From Candidatus Kuenenia stuttgartensis (GTDB lineage: Bacteria; Planctomycetota; Planctomycetia; Gemmatales; Gemmataceae), in assembly GCA_945875585.1 (NCBI GenBank), contig CAMCLK010000018.1:1-64000 (forward strand): 64,000 nucleotides of DNA, read 5' to 3'. A model generated the notes under the pieces. It did not search any database. It worked only from the letters and a program-made list of their open reading frames with translations, and had not been told where the DNA came from. Positions 17,831 through 25,501 of the stretch are shown piece after piece. Every line of letters starts with the position of its first letter. Position 1 is the first letter of the stretch. Made by a program: the position numbers and the translations under genes.

Positions 17831-18735
17831 TTGAAGTGAGGCGAGCCTTGGGGCCGTGTCACCTTGTGCGCGCCCCTGTTTCCGGATTGCGCCATTTGGG
17901 GGTGCCGCGTGGCGGCCCTGCCGATCGGTTGGCGTGCATGGTTGCCGCGAGCCTTGCTGGTAATTTGTCGGAATGGTGGAGCCTGGAATGCGCGATGGTG
18001 ATGCCAGTGTTGCAATGCAAGGTTGACCTTGGTTGCGTGTACAGCGGGCCGCCTACGGAATTGGTTATCGAATCTGAAAGAGGGTCTCATTCCCCTGTGG
18101 TACCCGGTAGCTTTGTTTGGCCAGCGGGTTCTATCCTGCGTGGCGGGACCTTCCAGAAAGGTCTGCGAGGGTATCTGGCCATTCGGGGAGGATTGAATCC
18201 ACCGCGGCAAACCATCGGTTCTGTTGCCAAGCTTGTTGCCGGCCACGTTTTGGAAGCCACTACGGGTTCGTTGCCAAGACGATATTTGGCAGATCTGCCG
18301 GCGTGGTCCAATCCTGCGGGGATGGTTCTGCATGTTTTGCCGGGCAGCGATTTGGCACATGATTTGGCAGATCGTTTGAAAGGGCCATGGCGGGTTGGCC
18401 CAGCCAGCGATCGCATGGGATTGCGCCTTGAAGGGGCGGCACTTTCACTACCCCTTAAAGCTGGCCGGCTTTCGGAACCCGTGGTTCCGGGAACTGTTCA
18501 GCTACCGGGTGGCGGTTCGCCGATTGTGCTTGGAGTCGATGGGCAAACCATTGGTGGTTATCCCCGTTTGGCCCATGTGGTGGATGCCGATATGGATCTG
18601 CTTGGCCAGCTCAGACCGGGCGACGTCTTTCAGTTCTGTCTGGTAAGCCCTGAAGAAGCCTGTAGTCTGGGCCAAGTGCGGGCACGGGCCATGCGGGACC
18701 TTGGGGTGAGGATTTCCGAATCGCGTGGGTGGTGA
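17827..18735 (+). CDS. pxpC: 5-oxoprolinase subunit C (biotin-dependent carboxyltransferase/KipA family)
   Basis: This 302-residue protein matches the PxpC/KipA (AHS2) family, the carboxyltransferase-like subunit of bacterial 5-oxoprolinase. The conserved N-terminal HLGVPRGGPADRLA, the LRGYLAIRGG segment and the C-terminal GVDGQTIGGYPRLAHVVDADMDLLGQLRPGD are clear. Length matches stand-alone PxpC, so no PxpB domain is fused to it. The ATG lies within the pxpA stop overlap. The 2-hydroxyacid dehydrogenase gene begins 25 bp downstream. Confidence 0.85.
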   Translation: MIEVRRALGPCHLVRAPVSGLRHLGVPRGGPADRLACMVAASLAGNLSEWWSLECAMVMPVLQCKVDLGCVYSGPPTELVIESERGSHSPVVPGSFVWPAGSILRGGTFQKGLRGYLAIRGGLNPPRQTIGSVAKLVAGHVLEATTGSLPRRYLADLPAWSNPAGMVLHVLPGSDLAHDLADRLKGPWRVGPASDRMGLRLEGAALSLPLKAGRLSEPVVPGTVQLPGGGSPIVLGVDGQTIGGYPRLAHVVDADMDLLGQLRPGDVFQFCLVSPEEACSLGQVRARAMRDLGVRISESRGW

Positions 18736-18760
18736 ACGTGACGCAAGTGAGGCATATACC

Positions 18761-19741
18761 ATGGCTATGGTCTTGATTGCACCGGCACCATTGCAGGGTG
18801 TTGAAGGCGAATACCGCGATCTTCTGCTCGCTGCTGGCCATGAGGTGGTTCAGCAAACGGCAGGCAGGCAGTTGCGTGAAGACGAGGTCATCACCTGGCT
18901 GAACGGTTTCGACGCGGTTTTAGCTGGTTCCGAACCGTACACGCGCAAGGCTATTGAGGCGAACCCGAACCTGCGAGTGATTGCCCGTGTGGGGGTTGGC
19001 TACGATGCCGTGGATGTTCATGCCGCAACCGAGCATGGCCGTGCCGTCACCATCACTCCCGGTACCAACCACGGTTCCGTCGCCGAGCATACTTTTGCGC
19101 TTATGCTGGCGCTTGCCAAGCGTGTGGTGCCGCAACACAACGCGGTGGCGCGAGGTGAATGGCCCCGGGGCATCAATGTTCCATTGCGCGGTTCCGTATT
19201 GGGTTTGGCGGGTCTCGGGCGTACTGGCAAGGCAGTGGCGCTTCGGGCTATCGCTTTTGAAATGACGGTCATTGCCTATGAGCCGTTTCCCGATCGTGAA
19301 TTTTGTCAACGCCATGGTATCGAGCTGGTGCAATTTGATGACTTGATGGCGCGTGCCGACTGGCTCAGCCTCCACTTACCGGCGACAGAGCAGTCGAGGC
19401 ACATCATCAATGCCAATAGTCTGGCTTTGATGAAACCGGGCGCTTTTATCATCAACACATCCCGTGGGGCCGTGCTCGACGAAACCGCCTTGGCGGATGC
19501 CCTCGCTTCCGGCCGGCTTGGCGGAGCTGGATTGGATGTTTTCGAGCAGGAACCACCGGCTAAACTGTCGTTTTTTGACAGGCCCAATGTGGTCTTTACG
19601 CCCCATGTCGCAGGTGTGGATAGCAGGTCATTGGCAGACATGGCGGCATCGGCAGCCAGTTCGGCGGTTGAAATCTTGGCGGGTCATTGGCCAACAGACG
19701 GCCGCGTGGTCAATCCAACAGCCCGCGTCAACAAGGGATAA
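18761..19741 (+). CDS. D-2-hydroxyacid dehydrogenase (phosphoglycerate dehydrogenase-like)
   Basis: This 326-residue NAD-dependent dehydrogenase starts at the ATG at 18761, with GTGAGG eight bases ahead; the longer frame overlaps pxpC. The substrate domain carries RVGVGYDAVD. The Rossmann loop is GLAGLGRTG (about 148-156). The catalytic Arg235 (NTSRGAVLDE), Glu264 (DVFEQEPP) and His282 (FTPHVAG) are in the usual order. It lacks the C-terminal ACT or ASB regulatory domains of SerA, so it is probably not the serine-pathway enzyme with feedback control; glyoxylate/hydroxypyruvate reductase or an unknown 2-ketoacid reductase are alternatives. It ends 5 bp from the convergent formylglycine enzyme gene. 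Confidence 0.87.
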   Translation: MAMVLIAPAPLQGVEGEYRDLLLAAGHEVVQQTAGRQLREDEVITWLNGFDAVLAGSEPYTRKAIEANPNLRVIARVGVGYDAVDVHAATEHGRAVTITPGTNHGSVAEHTFALMLALAKRVVPQHNAVARGEWPRGINVPLRGSVLGLAGLGRTGKAVALRAIAFEMTVIAYEPFPDREFCQRHGIELVQFDDLMARADWLSLHLPATEQSRHIINANSLALMKPGAFIINTSRGAVLDETALADALASGRLGGAGLDVFEQEPPAKLSFFDRPNVVFTPHVAGVDSRSLADMAASAASSAVEILAGHWPTDGRVVNPTARVNKG

Positions 19742-19745
19742 CGGG

Positions 19746-20747
19746 CTACTTTGCCGGCCGGAAGCCGACATGGCAATGGGCAGCCACAGGTTCGCCTTTG
19801 CCACGGCTTCCCGGCCTGTACCGCACGCAATACAAGTCACTGCATAAATAAGATCCACCGCGTTGCACACGCTTGGCCACGCCGGGTTCGGTGGGATCGT
19901 TGCTTTCGCGTTCGGTCGGGCCCTTCGGGTTTCTGGCTGCCAAATTCTGATAGGCGCGGTCCGAGTACCAGTCGGCGCACCATTCCCAGACATTACCGGA
20001 CATATCAACCAGTCCCCAATCGTTGGGAGGGTACGACGCCACGGGGGCCAGCCGCGCATAGCCGTCTTCTTCTGTGTTTTCGTGCGGGAACTTTCCTTGC
20101 CAGATATTGGCCATCCATTTACCGCCCGGTTTCAGATCGTTTCCCCAAGCGAATTTTTGCGCGGGCTTGCCTGCCCGCATGGCATATTCCCACTCGGCCT
20201 CGGTGGGCAGGCGTTTGCCGGCCCAGCGGCAGTAGGCTTCAGCATCGTTCCAGCTGACCTGAACGACCGGATAATCATCCTTGCCTTCGATAGTGGAATC
20301 TGGGCCAAACGGATGCCGCCATTGAGTGCCTTCCACAAATCGCCACCAGCGCCAATGGTCGTCGAGACGGGCTTCCGGGGTGTCTGGTGGTGTGAACACG
20401 AAGGAACCGGGAGGCAAGCCGGGTTGAGCCGGGTCGGGTGCTGCCTGAGCCTTTTCCGCGTCGGTCACATAACCCGTGGCTTTAACAAACTGTTTGAATT
20501 GCGCGTTGGTGACTTCGGTGCGCTCCAACCAGAAACCATCTAACGCCACGCGCTTGATGGGGCGGGCATCTGGGAATTCTTCGGTTGGTGATCCCAAGTC
20601 GAATTGGCCTGTAGGTATCCAGACCATGCCATTGCTTTTGGTTCCCGCGGCAGACTCGGGCATCAGCAGAAGAATTGCTAATGAGCCGATTGTTGCGCCA
20701 ACGATGGCGAAAATCCAAGGCGCCACGCGTTTCAACACATCGTCCAT
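19746..20747 (-). CDS. Formylglycine-generating enzyme family protein, membrane-anchored
   Basis: The ATG at 20747 has GGGAGG six bases upstream and gives 333 residues. One hydrophobic helix (about 10-29) would export and anchor the protein. The rest is the SUMF1/FGE fold: GMVWIPTGQFDLGSPTEE, VTNAQFKQFVKATGY, VSWNDAEAYCRWAGKRLPTEAEWEYA and DMSGNVWEWCADWY. Cys302 and Cys307 in CSDLYCVRYRPGSR match the active-site cysteine pair of true formylglycine-generating enzymes, with the same 5-residue spacing. It may thus activate sulfatases by converting Cys or Ser to formylglycine; no sulfatase gene is in this window. Many planctomycete homologues lack these cysteines. Confidence 0.85.
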   Translation of the reverse strand: MDDVLKRVAPWIFAIVGATIGSLAILLLMPESAAGTKSNGMVWIPTGQFDLGSPTEEFPDARPIKRVALDGFWLERTEVTNAQFKQFVKATGYVTDAEKAQAAPDPAQPGLPPGSFVFTPPDTPEARLDDHWRWWRFVEGTQWRHPFGPDSTIEGKDDYPVVQVSWNDAEAYCRWAGKRLPTEAEWEYAMRAGKPAQKFAWGNDLKPGGKWMANIWQGKFPHENTEEDGYARLAPVASYPPNDWGLVDMSGNVWEWCADWYSDRAYQNLAARNPKGPTERESNDPTEPGVAKRVQRGGSYLCSDLYCVRYRPGSRGKGEPVAAHCHVGFRPAK

Positions 20748-20834
20748 GGGTGCCTCCCGATGACCTCGTGGCGTTAAGTTGTATTCCAACAGAACAGAAC
20801 AGGCCTGAACAGTGTGGCGTAGAGGATCGCTTGG

Positions 20835-21782
20835 ATGAGTTTTGCATTGAATGACCGTGCCCGCCGATTGCTTGACCGCATGGTCGCGGAGGCAACGTTG
20901 CTGCGAGTGACCCCCGTGGATGTGGGCGGTGCCACCGTGGTGGATGCTGGCATTAAAACCCCCGGGGGACTTGAGGCGGGCCTTTTGCTGGCGCGCATTT
21001 GTCTGGCCGATCTGGCCGCGGTGGAAATTGTGCCTGGTGGTATCGACGATTACTTTTGCCCGATGGTGCATGTCCGATGCGACCATCCGGTTGCGGCTTG
21101 TTTGGGCAGCCAGTACGCCGGTTGGCAGGTGGCGGTGAACGGCTATTTTGCCATGGCTTCTGGCCCCATGCGCGCCATTGCCGGTCGCGAGCCGATATTT
21201 GCAGAATTGGGCCTAGCAGAATTGAGCGACCATGCCGTGGGGGTTATGGAGACGGGTAAGCTGCCAACGGCCGAAGTGGTTGACTACTTAGCAGACCGTT
21301 TGAAGCTGCCAACGGGTCAGTTGAAGTTGGCTGTGGCTCCCACGGGTAGCTTGGCAGGATCGTTGCAGGTTGTGGCCAGATCGTTGGAAACAGCTCTGCA
21401 TCAGATGCACGAAATACACTTCCCCCTCGACACCATTGTTTCCGGCATAGGTTCGGCACCTCTGGCGCCTCCCTGTCCCGATATGGTGGGCGCGATTGGA
21501 CGAACCAACGACGCCATCCTTTACGGTGGCCGTGTGGAAATCTGGGTTCGCGCAGAAGACGCGCTTTTGGCTGAACTGGGGCCTAAACTTCCTTCCACGG
21601 CATCACCCGCGCACGGACAGCCATTTGCTGAGATTTTCCGTGAAGCGGGCGGTGATTTCTACAAAATAGATCCACGGCTGTTCGCGCCGGGTGAAGTGGT
21701 CCTGCGCAACCTTTCGTCGGGACGCACGCACCGTTTCGGCAGGCTCGAGCCGAATTTGGTGCGCCGCTCGTTCGGAGGGTAA
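20835..21782 (+). CDS. mch: Methenyltetrahydromethanopterin cyclohydrolase
   Basis: Mch hydrolyses methenyl-H4MPT to formyl-H4MPT in the tetrahydromethanopterin-linked formaldehyde oxidation route shared by methanogens, methylotrophs and some planctomycetes. The 315-residue length and segments DVGGATVVDAGIKTPGGLEAG, LPTGQLKLAVAPTGSLAGSLQVVARSLETALHQM and GAIGRTNDAILYGG are characteristic. AGAGGA lies eight bases before the ATG. It heads a run mch - ATP-grasp - CitG-like - pterin synthase, and diverges from the formylglycine enzyme gene with 87 bp between starts. Other pathway genes (fae, mtd, fhc) are not in this window. Confidence 0.93.
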   Translation: MSFALNDRARRLLDRMVAEATLLRVTPVDVGGATVVDAGIKTPGGLEAGLLLARICLADLAAVEIVPGGIDDYFCPMVHVRCDHPVAACLGSQYAGWQVAVNGYFAMASGPMRAIAGREPIFAELGLAELSDHAVGVMETGKLPTAEVVDYLADRLKLPTGQLKLAVAPTGSLAGSLQVVARSLETALHQMHEIHFPLDTIVSGIGSAPLAPPCPDMVGAIGRTNDAILYGGRVEIWVRAEDALLAELGPKLPSTASPAHGQPFAEIFREAGGDFYKIDPRLFAPGEVVLRNLSSGRTHRFGRLEPNLVRRSFGG

Positions 21783-21789
21783 ACCTGTC

Positions 21790-22647
21790 GTGACATGGGT
21801 GGTGATATCAGGCGTTAAAGGTTGGCATGTGCAGTCGCTTCAAGCAGCTGCAGTGAGGCGCGGTCTGGATCTGGCGTGGTGCGATTTTGCGACAGCCAGC
21901 GCTAGCGATGGTCCATTGAGTGGCGTGCTCGACACCGCGGAAGTGGTGTTGCCCCGAACGTTGCCAGGTGGGTCGCTCGAACAGGTGATTTTTCGCATGG
22001 ACTTGTTGCACCGCGCGCTTGAGCGTGGTGCCCGGGTGATCAATCCGCCCCGCGCGCTGGAAGCCTGCGTGGACAAGTACCTAGCCACATCGCGCATGGC
22101 TGCCGCAGGTTTGCCCGTGCCCGCCACCCGGGTGTGCCAAACCACCGATCAGGCGCTTGAAGCCTTCCGTGAACTAGGCGGTGATGTTGTTGTAAAACCG
22201 CTTTTTGGTTCGGAAGGCAGGGGCATGCTGCGGGTGGAAGATCCGGATTTGGCGTGGAGGGTTTTCAGCGCCCTTGAACGTCAGCAAGCCGTACTTTACC
22301 TGCAACGATTTGTGAAACATCCCGGATGGGATTTGCGTGTGTTCACCTTGGGAGAACGAGTCCTGGCGGGCATGCGCAGGTTTGGCAACGGTTCATGGCG
22401 CACCAACGTGGCGCAGGGCGGGCGCGCCGAGGCGATGGTTGTTCCTGAAACGGCTCGGCAATTGGCGTTGCGTGCCTCGCAAGTGCTGGGCGCTGCCATT
22501 GGCGGTGTTGATTTACTGCTGGATGAAGAAGGCCACTGGCAACTGATCGAGGTGAATGCCTGCCCCGGTTGGCGAGCACTGGAAAGTGCGACTGGCATAG
22601 ATGTCGCGGGCTCGATCCTCGAATACGTTTGGGAAACCATGCCATGA
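21790..22647 (+). CDS. RimK-like ATP-grasp ligase of the H4MPT gene cluster (orf5 type)
   Basis: A GTG at 21790 with GGAGGG ten bases upstream gives 285 residues; the longer frame overlaps mch and lacks similarity. ATP-grasp features are the CVDKYLATSRMAAAGLPVPAT lid helix, DVVVKPLFGSEGRGM (phosphate loop), the YLQRFV hinge, and the metal-binding GVDLLLDEEGHWQLIEVNACPGW. Its place directly after mch matches 'orf5' of methylotroph C1 clusters (mch-orf5-orf7), where the gene is needed for H4MPT synthesis. Addition of glutamate or a related group to the cofactor side chain is a reasonable inference, not shown by sequence. Confidence 0.82.
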   Translation: MTWVVISGVKGWHVQSLQAAAVRRGLDLAWCDFATASASDGPLSGVLDTAEVVLPRTLPGGSLEQVIFRMDLLHRALERGARVINPPRALEACVDKYLATSRMAAAGLPVPATRVCQTTDQALEAFRELGGDVVVKPLFGSEGRGMLRVEDPDLAWRVFSALERQQAVLYLQRFVKHPGWDLRVFTLGERVLAGMRRFGNGSWRTNVAQGGRAEAMVVPETARQLALRASQVLGAAIGGVDLLLDEEGHWQLIEVNACPGWRALESATGIDVAGSILEYVWETMP

Positions 22648-23525
22648 GCATTGAAGGAAAGACCACGCACCTGACTGCTGCCTGCCAGTGGGAGTGCATT
22701 GCCCGCAAGCCTGGAAATGTGAGCCGAACGCACGATTTTCAGGACGCGACACTGGGCGATTTTTTACTGTCAGCATCGCTGGTTGCTCCACTGTTGGCGG
22801 GTGCTGAAACATCTGGAGTAGGTGCAGCCATTCACGCGGCGTGCCGTGCTGTGCGCACACATGTGGGTACCAATACCAATCTGGGGCTTATTCTGGCATT
22901 GGCGCCTCTTGCCGCTGTGCCGGATGGGGTTCCACTTCGTGAAGGATTGGATCGTGTGTTAGCGCGCTTGGACCACGACGATGCCAAGTGGGCTTTTCAG
23001 GGAATTGCCTTGGCAAATCCAGGCGGGCTGGGCGCTGCGTCGTCGCAAGATGTGCATGCCCCGCCTTCAGTTTCATTGCTCGAGGGTATGAGGCTTGCGG
23101 CAGATCGCGATTCCATCGCCCGCCAGTACAGCACAGGCTTTGCGGATCTTTTTGACTTGGCCTTACCCACACTGGGTGGAGGGTTGCAGGAAACTGGCAC
23201 TTTGGAAGGTGCCATCGTGTTGCTGCATCTGCACCTGATGCACCTACTGCCCGATACGCACATTGCGCGCCGGGCGGGGCATGCTGAAGCCGCGACAGCA
23301 TCCGAAATGGCTGGCCGTGTGGCGCGTGCGGGTTGGCCGCGCCGTTCCGAGGGCTGGCGCGCCCTCAAGGAACTCGATACGTGGCTGCGAGAGCCGGGCG
23401 CGAAACGCAACCCCGGTACCACGGCAGATCTTGTGGGGGCCACGCTTTACATGGCGTTGGCCGAGGGCATGCTTGAACTGCCTTGCCGGTTCCCTTGGTG
23501 GATTGGAACAAGCCCTTGGGCTTAG
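22644..23525 (+). CDS. CitG-like (triphosphoribosyl-dephospho-CoA synthase family) protein, orf7 type
   Basis: The ATG at 22644 overlaps the ATP-grasp stop by 4 bp and gives 293 residues. The N-terminal ACQWECIARKPGNVSRTHDFQDATLGDFLLSA and the TNTNLGLILALAPLA helix are the CitG/MdcB family signature, for enzymes that transfer a triphosphoribosyl group from ATP. In methylotrophs the homologue 'orf7' follows orf5 in the mch cluster and is required for making or using H4MPT. Since the cofactor carries a ribose-phosphate side chain, a role in building that chain is plausible. No citrate-lyase or malonate-decarboxylase genes are present, which argues against a CoA prosthetic-group role. Confidence 0.82.
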   Translation: MSIEGKTTHLTAACQWECIARKPGNVSRTHDFQDATLGDFLLSASLVAPLLAGAETSGVGAAIHAACRAVRTHVGTNTNLGLILALAPLAAVPDGVPLREGLDRVLARLDHDDAKWAFQGIALANPGGLGAASSQDVHAPPSVSLLEGMRLAADRDSIARQYSTGFADLFDLALPTLGGGLQETGTLEGAIVLLHLHLMHLLPDTHIARRAGHAEAATASEMAGRVARAGWPRRSEGWRALKELDTWLREPGAKRNPGTTADLVGATLYMALAEGMLELPCRFPWWIGTSPWA

Positions 23526-23599
23526 TCCGTCCTTGGTGCGCAACGGTACGATCGCTATGTTAAAGAGATTGACAAACCCGGGGAGCGCTCCAGCCTGCC

Positions 23600-24091
23600 A
23601 TGCCTACTGAACAGTTCAGCGTACGTGTGTCGAAAGATTACCTTGTGTTTTGCTCGGGTCATTTCATCACGTACGATTCCGACAAATGCGAGTGCCTTCA
23701 TGGGCACAACTACCGAGTGTCTGTGGAAGCCTGTGCTCCGCTTGACCATAACAACTATGTGTTCGACTTTATCGCGCTGAAGAAGATCGCCCGCGCGCTT
23801 ACCGACGAACTTGACCACAAGATGCTGCTCCCATCGGGCAACTCCAAAATCAATGTTGTCACCGAAGGGCGCAAGGTTACTGTGAATTACAAAGATCGGG
23901 AATGGAGCTTCCCGGTTGAAGATTGTCTGGTGCTGCCGATCGCCAACACCACAGCGGAACTCTTGGCGCGTTACCTGGCCCAGCGCACACTTGTGGAGCT
24001 GGAAACCAGGCATTCATTTTTTCCAGAAACGCTCGCCGTGGAGGTGGAGGAATCGTTCGGACAGGCCGCCACCTACACATGGAAACGATGA
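23600..24091 (+). CDS. 6-pyruvoyltetrahydropterin synthase / QueD-family protein with Cys-Glu motif
   Basis: This 163-residue pterin-binding enzyme has the three zinc histidines His21 (SGHF), His34 and His36 (LHGHNYRV). In the catalytic motif Cys30-Glu31-Cys32-Leu33 precede the HGH. Cys30 is where PTPS/QueD carry the catalytic cysteine, and Glu31 is where PTPS-III enzymes, which bypass FolB in folate synthesis, carry glutamate. Both are present. The gene follows the CitG-like gene by 74 bp in the mch cluster, so it could make a pterin intermediate for H4MPT or folate; queuosine synthesis remains possible. It converges on the lipoprotein gene, with 7 bp between stops. Confidence 0.85.
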   Translation: MPTEQFSVRVSKDYLVFCSGHFITYDSDKCECLHGHNYRVSVEACAPLDHNNYVFDFIALKKIARALTDELDHKMLLPSGNSKINVVTEGRKVTVNYKDREWSFPVEDCLVLPIANTTAELLARYLAQRTLVELETRHSFFPETLAVEVEESFGQAATYTWKR

Positions 24092-24098
24092 CGGCGGA

Positions 24099-25334
24099 TT
24101 AGGGTTCCATCACCAGCGCAAAGCCGTTGAGTATGGCGCCTTGCTTGCAGTTGATTCCCATGACAATCTTTCCGGTCTGGCCCAGTTTCGTGGTTTTGCC
24201 ATCGCCTACAGTTCCAAGCCAATCGCTCGTGTAAAGGTCGGTAGCATCAAGCCCGCCAGAGGGCTTGATCTTCATGAATACCACCTGAATGGCATCTACA
24301 AATTTTTTCGACTGAACATTAACTCCGCCCACGGCATAACCGGATCTTGCGGTAACTCGTGACAATCCGGGAAACGGAGACTGTTTGGTGTCGTAAACAG
24401 CCACAACCTGTCCGATGCACTTTTCTTTTTCCCACTCTCCGGCGCGGTACTCGAGGCCAATCAGCGGTTTGCTGGCATCGACATACCGTTGCGCGCCACC
24501 ATTTTTGTTGTCTCCAGCCGTTTCTGTGTCCTTGCCCAAATGAGGGCTGGAGTTGGGGTTCAGGTGGGACTGGAATGGAGACGTGAAAATACGGCCCTCC
24601 TCGGCAGTCCAGTTGCATGCCAATGTGGTCTGAGGGTTGGGCATGGTTCCCATGATGACAGAATTAGAAACCTTGAAAGCGGGCATTGGTTGCGCGCCGT
24701 AACGCGATTCGTTACGGATCATGTAAAGTTCGGCGTTCTTTGGCAGCGGTTTGCTGAATGGCCCGCCCCCAAAGCGGTCTTCAACCTCAATGGTTTCAGC
24801 ATCGCTGAACAGGCCTAGCAAGGTAACCCTGAGAGTGTTGCCATCTCCACCGCGGATAAGTAGGGTGCCACCGCTGAATTCGCCTTTCCGCGCAGTTTTG
24901 TAATCGACATTCAGGGTGGATCTACCAAACCGAGATGTGCCAATGCGTGGGTTGCTTAGAGTGTAGAAACGGTCGTCCTTGCGGGCTCGCAGGGGAGCAT
25001 CGGGTGTGCCGGAAGGCAGAGTCTGCTCTCCGCCTGTGTCGCCATACATGCTTGCTGCCGCGTCACCCATGGCTGGGCTATTGCCTTGTGGCATTCCTCC
25101 AGGAGTGGTTTGAGGCTGTGTATTTGGTGCGACCGCGCCTGGTTGTTGGCCGGTAACAGCCTGGATCATCCCGCCAAGAAATCCGCCGTTTTGCTGGGCA
25201 GCTTGATTGCCCGGATTGGCGGGTTGAGGAGGGGCGACTGGCTGTTGTTGTGCTACTGGTGGTGTGGGCGCTTGAGCACAACCGAAGGCTAAAACCAATA
25301 CGGCTGGCAGCCAGCTACGTGGAGAGAATGCCAT
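24099..25334 (-). CDS. Predicted lipoprotein of unknown function
   Basis: The ATG at 25334 (411 residues) has GGAG ten bases upstream; a longer in-frame start adds a segment with no signal-peptide logic. Residues 1-18 form a lipoprotein signal peptide ending AFG|C, with Cys19 as the predicted lipidated residue. Residues 20-105 are Pro/Gln/Gly-rich and probably disordered. Residues 110-411 look like one or two beta-rich domains (GGTLLIRGGDGNTLRVTLLG, KLIGLEY-like strands). I do not recognise the family. A candidate promoter with a perfect TTGACA lies just upstream. Confidence 0.75.
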   Translation of the reverse strand: MAFSPRSWLPAVLVLAFGCAQAPTPPVAQQQPVAPPQPANPGNQAAQQNGGFLGGMIQAVTGQQPGAVAPNTQPQTTPGGMPQGNSPAMGDAAASMYGDTGGEQTLPSGTPDAPLRARKDDRFYTLSNPRIGTSRFGRSTLNVDYKTARKGEFSGGTLLIRGGDGNTLRVTLLGLFSDAETIEVEDRFGGGPFSKPLPKNAELYMIRNESRYGAQPMPAFKVSNSVIMGTMPNPQTTLACNWTAEEGRIFTSPFQSHLNPNSSPHLGKDTETAGDNKNGGAQRYVDASKPLIGLEYRAGEWEKEKCIGQVVAVYDTKQSPFPGLSRVTARSGYAVGGVNVQSKKFVDAIQVVFMKIKPSGGLDATDLYTSDWLGTVGDGKTTKLGQTGKIVMGINCKQGAILNGFALVMEP

Positions 25335-25377
25335 GAACGAAACTCCGACAATACGGAATGTGAGAAGTGAATCCTTA

Positions 25378-25406
25378 ATATTTGGGAGGACATTGATTGC
25401 TGTCAA
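25378..25406 (-). promoter_or_regulatory. Candidate sigma-70 promoter for the lipoprotein gene
   Basis: On the minus strand a perfect TTGACA (25401-25406) stands 17 bp ahead of AAATAT (25378-25383), which matches the -10 consensus in only three positions. The transcript would start near 25370, about 36 bases before the ATG at 25334. The -35 element also lies inside a small hairpin (GCTGTC/GACAGC, 25399-25418). Confidence 0.4.
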
Positions 25407-25447
25407 GAGTGCGACAGCATGCAATAAAAACGGATATACAAGTCTTT

Positions 25448-25470
25448 TTAACGGCACAATTGACCGTTAA
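25448..25470. promoter_or_regulatory. Inverted repeat TTAACGG-N9-CCGTTAA, possible operator
   Basis: Perfect 7-bp arms (25448-25454 and 25464-25470) flank a 9-bp centre. It lies between the lipoprotein promoter and the end of the ribbon-helix-helix gene. A terminator role for the minus-strand gene is unlikely because an A-run, not a T-run, follows on that strand. Proximity to a ribbon-helix-helix protein makes a binding site possible, but this is inference. Confidence 0.35.
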
Positions 25471-25501
25471 GAGAGGCTGATTGGGGTGAAATTGGCCCGG
25501 T

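Noticed and set aside
17635..18360. 241-residue minus-strand ORF across pxpA/pxpC
   Set aside because: It is antisense to two overlapping genes with strong family motifs.
25399..25418. Hairpin GCTGTC/GACAGC as terminator of the ribbon-helix-helix gene
   Set aside because: On the minus strand no T-run follows; the sequence also contains the TTGACA of the lipoprotein promoter.
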